Notes under the pieces: model-generated
The model's database searches: none
Seen by the model: the letters and a program-made list of their open reading frames with translations, nothing else
Told to the model about the DNA's origin: nothing
Source: Motilibacter aurantiacus
GTDB taxonomy: Bacteria > Actinomycetota > Actinomycetes > Motilibacterales > Motilibacteraceae
DNA: 34,511 nucleotides
NCBI RefSeq assembly: GCF_011250645.1
Contig: NZ_JAANNO010000022.1
Coordinates: forward strand, 1 to 34,511
Direction: 5' to 3'
Made by a program: the position numbers and the translations under genes
Shown: positions 31,486 through 34,511 of the stretch, piece by piece
Position numbering within the stretch: position 1 is the first letter of the stretch
Layout: every line of letters begins with the position of its first letter

Positions 31486-31995
31486 GTGAACCCGCTTGAT
31501 CCCCAGACCATCCGCTCGTCGTTCGTCAACTGCTCCAAGACCGCGCAGAAGGCGATCAGCGTCCCCAAGCTCGACGACGTCCCCTGGGACGACCTCGACT
31601 TCTTCGGCTGGATCAACCCCAAGGCGCCCCAGCAGGGTTTCATCGTCACCGTTCGGGACGGGAAGCCGATGGGCCTCGTGCTGCGCGCCACCGACAGCGC
31701 CCCCTTCCGCACGGGCGGCGCGCTCTGCGACCTCTGCCACGCCGCGCGCCCGGGCAGCGATGTCGGGTTGTTCGTCGCCCCCCGCGCCGGCCTGTCCGGC
31801 CGGGACGGCAACACCGTGGGCACCTACATCTGCGCCGATCTCGCCTGCTCGCTCTGCGTCCGCGGGCTGCGCAAGCTGCCCTCGCCCCAGCCCGAGCCCC
31901 TCGGGACGCCGGCCCGCATCGAGGGACTGCAGCGTCGGCTCGACGCCTTCTTCAGGAGGGCGCTCGGCGAGGAGGCGGTTCTCGCCGAGAGATGA
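31486..31995 (+). CDS. FBP-domain (FusB-like, EF-G-binding type) zinc protein
   Basis: This 169-residue protein has an N-terminal helical part and a C-terminal treble-clef: 'CDLC' (C81, C84) and C116 with C121/C124 in 'YICADLACSLCVRGLR'. This matches FBP/FusB-type proteins, which in Gram-positive bacteria bind elongation factor G and can release it from ribosomes stalled by fusidic acid. Whether this member gives resistance cannot be told. GTG 31486 has GAAGGAAC nearby. It is co-transcribed with the PadR gene 13 bp upstream, an arrangement that suggests inducible expression. Confidence 0.82.
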   Translation: MNPLDPQTIRSSFVNCSKTAQKAISVPKLDDVPWDDLDFFGWINPKAPQQGFIVTVRDGKPMGLVLRATDSAPFRTGGALCDLCHAARPGSDVGLFVAPRAGLSGRDGNTVGTYICADLACSLCVRGLRKLPSPQPEPLGTPARIEGLQRRLDAFFRRALGEEAVLAER

Positions 31996-32099
31996 GCGGA
32001 AGCATCACCGGCCGGCGGGCGGGACGTAGGTCGCCGACGCCGGGAAACCCACGCATGGGGACGCTCGAGAACGGGCCCATCCGCGACCGTGACGAAGTG

Positions 32100-32690
32100 C
32101 TGGGAGCCGCCCCCGACCATGACTCGGACTGTGCCGCATGGCCAAGGTCGCCGAGATGCTCGGCCTCGAGACCGCGGAGACGGTGCGCACGTGGGCCCGC
32201 CGGGCGCAGGTTGATGACGGGCAGCGGCCCGGGACCACGATTGAGGAGTCCGAGGAGATCAAGCGCCTGAAGCGCGAAGCCGCCGAATTCAAGCGCGCGA
32301 ACGGCGTCCTCGAGGCTGTGGCGGCCTTCTTCGGAGCCGAGCCCGACCGGCCCTCCGGTACTCGCGGAGTTCATCCGCGAGCACGCAGGCGGCCGCGAGG
32401 ACGGCGGCCTGCGCTGGGGTGTCGAGCCTATCTGCGCTGAGATTCGGCGAGCGGTTGGCGGAGATCGGGATCGCGGCTTCTGTGGCACGGTCGGCGATCC
32501 CTACGACGACGCGCTCGCCGAGACGATCGACGGCCTCGACAAGACCGAGCTCATCAAGCGCCGCCGCCCCTGGCCCGCCGTCGACCACCTCGAGTACGCC
32601 ACCGCTGAGATGGGTGGACTGGTTCGATGACCGCCGGCTCTACGAGCACTGCCGAAACGCCACCGACTGCGCTCAAGGCCGCCTGCTACG
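32100..32690 (+). mobile_element. Decayed IS3-family insertion sequence (OrfA and OrfB fragments)
   Basis: OrfA-like sequence from 32138 reads MAKVAEMLGLETAETVRTWA and continues 'QRPGTTIEESEEIKRLKREAAEFKRANGVLEA', the HTH/leucine-zipper part of IS3 OrfA; its first ~40 codons are lost or out of frame. OrfB fragments follow: 'FIREHAGGREDGGLRWGVEPIC' at 32370 on, 'RFGERLAEIGIAAS' in another frame near 32440, then 'VGDPYDDALAETIDGL..KTELIKRR' to a TGA at 32628, and 'WVDWFDDRRLYEHC' in a third frame. Most of the DDE catalytic core is deleted and at least two frameshifts are present, so it is non-functional. I could not find terminal inverted repeats. Confidence 0.8.
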
Positions 32691-32825
32691 CACAGAGCTG
32701 CGCCCAGTCCACCGCTGCGCTCTCGAGCTCCTGGTCTCCGCACACACCGGGGGGGGCTCGGCGGAAGTGGAGGCAGTCCCACGGCGGTGACGTCCTTGGG
32801 CGTCGTCAGGAGTGCGGCCGGACCG

Positions 32826-33983
32826 TCAGGAGGAGGGGGCTGCATACAGCAGTCCGGCGTTGCCGGAGTTGGCGTCAAGGACAGGTCGGGTCGCAGTGCT
32901 GCTGATCGCCGAGCTGACTTCTTCGGGTCGTGCGGCCGGGTGGCCTTGCAGGTAGCGGGCGACGGCTCCGCTCACGTGTGGGGCTGCCATCGAGGTGCCG
33001 CTCTTGTGCGCCGTCGCGGTGTCGGAGGTTGCGGAGTCAGAGATGACGTTGAAGCCGGGGGCGAAGACGTCGAGGCAGGGGCCGTGGTTGGAGAAGAAGG
33101 CCCGCATGTCCATGCTGAAGTACGAGCCGAGGGCGAGGCTGTAGGCGGCCCCAACGGTGATGGCGCTCGGTGCGCGCGCCGGGGTGGAGCTGCATGCGTC
33201 GACCATCTCGTTCCCAGCGGCGGCTACGACCGTGATGCCGGCGGCCGTGAGGCGTGTGACAGCGTCGTCGACTGTGGTGTCCGCGCCACCGCCGAAGCTG
33301 AGGTTCACGACAGCGGGGCCCGCGGTGTGGGTCGCGATCCAGTCCAGGCCGGCTATCACCGTGCTAGCACGGCCGGAGCCTGCGCAGTCGAGAACGCGAA
33401 CTGCGACCAGAGTCACGTTCTTGGCGACGCCGAAGGTCCTCCCGCCGATTGTGCCGGCCACGTGGGTGCCGTGCCCGTTGCAGTCCCCGCCCCTGCCGTC
33501 GACGAGGTCGACGCCGGTACTGGCTCGGCCGTTGAAGTCGCGGTGCGTGGTGCGAATGCCGGTGTCCACCACGTAGGCGGTCACGCCGGTTCCGTCAGTG
33601 GTGTAGCTGTACCTGCGGTCACCCTGGACGGCGCGCTGGTCGATCCGGTCCAGCCCCTCGGGCGCAGAGGGCTGAGTAGCGGAGATGGTCATCTCACGAT
33701 CAGGAGCGACGGAAAGGACGTCAGGATCCTGGCGCAGCGCTGCAAGCGCGCTGCTGGTCATGCTGCCGGAGAATCCGTTGAGTGCCCGTGAGTACTCGTA
33801 TCGAACGTTCCCACCGTTCTCCTCGGCCAAGTCGATGACGTCCGAGCGGTCCGCTCCGGGACGGAGCTGAACGACGACCTGCTGCTCAGCCGGTGAGGCG
33901 GCGGACGCAGGATCGAGGTTCAGCAGCACCATCGGTGCCGCCATCAGTGCCGCCCATGCTGGGGCCAGCCGGGTACGAGTCAT
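32826..33983 (-). CDS. Secreted S8-family (subtilisin / proteinase K-like) serine protease
   Basis: Predicted 385-residue exported protease. The signal peptide is about 1-28 (ending ASA), then an I9-type propeptide (about 33-105; 'VVVQLRPGADRSDVIDLAEENGG') and the peptidase S8 domain with catalytic D140 (VVDTGIR), H171 (NGHGTHVAG), oxyanion N258 and S331 (SGTSMAAPH). Several Cys (168, 200, 264, 303) could form disulfides, as in proteinase K relatives. ATG 33983 is chosen because GGAGGAG lies five bases upstream; the frame is open 26 codons further. It could degrade extracellular protein or, speculatively, process secreted peptides. The neighbouring IS3 remnant ends about 135 bp from its 3' end. 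Confidence 0.92.
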   Translation of the reverse strand: MTRTRLAPAWAALMAAPMVLLNLDPASAASPAEQQVVVQLRPGADRSDVIDLAEENGGNVRYEYSRALNGFSGSMTSSALAALRQDPDVLSVAPDREMTISATQPSAPEGLDRIDQRAVQGDRRYSYTTDGTGVTAYVVDTGIRTTHRDFNGRASTGVDLVDGRGGDCNGHGTHVAGTIGGRTFGVAKNVTLVAVRVLDCAGSGRASTVIAGLDWIATHTAGPAVVNLSFGGGADTTVDDAVTRLTAAGITVVAAAGNEMVDACSSTPARAPSAITVGAAYSLALGSYFSMDMRAFFSNHGPCLDVFAPGFNVISDSATSDTATAHKSGTSMAAPHVSGAVARYLQGHPAARPEEVSSAISSTATRPVLDANSGNAGLLYAAPSS

Positions 33984-34114
33984 TGATCTCCTCCATGCGC
34001 TGTGGACGGTCACCGGTAGTGAGGGCCGGCTGGTGTAGTCCGCCTTCGGATGTGACATCACGAGACCGTAGGGTCGGTATGTCGCAGTTGTGTCGCACTA
34101 CGGCGGGGGTGGCC

Positions 34115-34511
34115 ATGACGCCGACCGGGCCAGGGCAGGCAGGGCGGTACCTCAAGGAGCTCTTGATCCGCCCCGGGCCCTACCGGAGCCGCTGGGAGCG
34201 GTATGCGCAGCGGCGTCCTCCGGGCTACGTCAACCAGGCGGCGGTGGCTGAGGTCATCACCGAGTGGTTGTGGGTGAATGGGACAGCCGAGCAGCAGGAG
34301 CTCCTGCCGCGGCAACTTCGCGATCGGATCTCGCGCGCGCTCGCTGGCACGATGATGACGCGGGAGACCCTTGAGTGGTTCATGGGGGCCTTTCACCTGT
34401 CCGCGGAGGATGAAGCAAGAGCTGTTGCAGTGTTCGAGGACTCGGAGTACGTGTCGTTCGTCGCGGGGGGCCGGAGGGTGTCAAGCTCGGTGAGACAAGA
34501 CTGCTTCAGGC
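34115..34511 (+). CDS. Hypothetical protein, 3' truncated by window end
   Basis: An open frame from ATG 34115 (in frame also ATG 34079 and GTG 34109) runs off the right edge. The visible ~132 residues are helical: 'GRYLKELLIRPGPYRSRWERYA', 'GYVNQAAVAEVITEWLWV', 'LRDRISRALAGTMMTRETLEWFMGAFHLSAEDEARA' (split by name). The last piece resembles an HTH-like segment seen in actinobacterial proteins of unknown role. Lower GC3 than its neighbours (several TTG, GAT, CTT, GAA codons) may indicate later arrival. It is divergent from the protease gene. Function unknown. Confidence 0.55.
   Translation, partial: MTPTGPGQAGRYLKELLIRPGPYRSRWERYAQRRPPGYVNQAAVAEVITEWLWVNGTAEQQELLPRQLRDRISRALAGTMMTRETLEWFMGAFHLSAEDEARAVAVFEDSEYVSFVAGGRRVSSSVRQDCFR

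Noticed and set aside
1..34511. CRISPR arrays, prophage or conjugative element, integrase, attachment sites
   Set aside because: No spaced direct repeats, phage structural genes or integrases were seen on either strand.

Overview
The window is very GC-rich. Third codon positions are nearly always G or C, GTG starts are frequent, genes overlap by ATGA/GTGA, and several promoters look leaderless. This is typical of an actinobacterium (Actinomycetota); I cannot name a genus from sequence alone.

Positions 1-7796 hold most of a ribosomal peptide (RiPP) cluster of the daptide type. The window opens inside a precursor gene whose product ends in a hydrophobic stretch and a C-terminal Thr, the residue daptide enzymes modify. 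After three hairpins come, tightly coupled on the + strand, an M50 membrane protease with a PqqD-like front end (MpaP-like), the recognition protein (MpaB-like), a SAM methyltransferase (MpaM-like), a class III aminotransferase (MpaD-like), an iron-ADH-fold oxidative decarboxylase (MpaC-like) and, unexpectedly, a YcaO-domain enzyme in the same operon. The first five fit the known route: recognise the leader, oxidise and decarboxylate the C-terminal Thr, transaminate, dimethylate, cleave. The YcaO adds a possible backbone modification.

Positions 7843-13312 carry a 1248-residue hybrid sensor kinase/response regulator/SpoIIE-type phosphatase/anti-sigma-like kinase and, convergently, an XPB-type helicase. 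Positions 13386-15661 look like a second small RiPP-like locus: a LuxR-type regulator, a 62-residue peptide with a Sec-like leader and two Cys, a strong attenuator-like hairpin, and an E1-like 'TOMM leader-binding' protein with a Cys4 zinc site. This is the kind of partner that the YcaO 7 kb upstream lacks.

Positions 15648-25789 are accessory chromosome made of small regulator/target pairs, several with visible palindromic operators: GNAT; AraC/NAD(P)-binding oxidoreductase; a small zinc-binding protein; an HD phosphohydrolase; ArsR/AHSA1/DUF6069-like; hypothetical genes; a GGDEF cyclase; an NTF2-like protein; a TetR gene without a proper stop beside an SDR stub; and YbhB/MarR. From 26208 to the end lie a DUF6518-like membrane protein, an unknown protein, a strong terminator, a secreted GH43 glycosidase under a LacI-type operator, a PadR/FBP pair, a decayed IS3 element, a secreted subtilisin-like protease and a gene cut by the window edge. 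No rRNA, tRNA or CRISPR array was seen.
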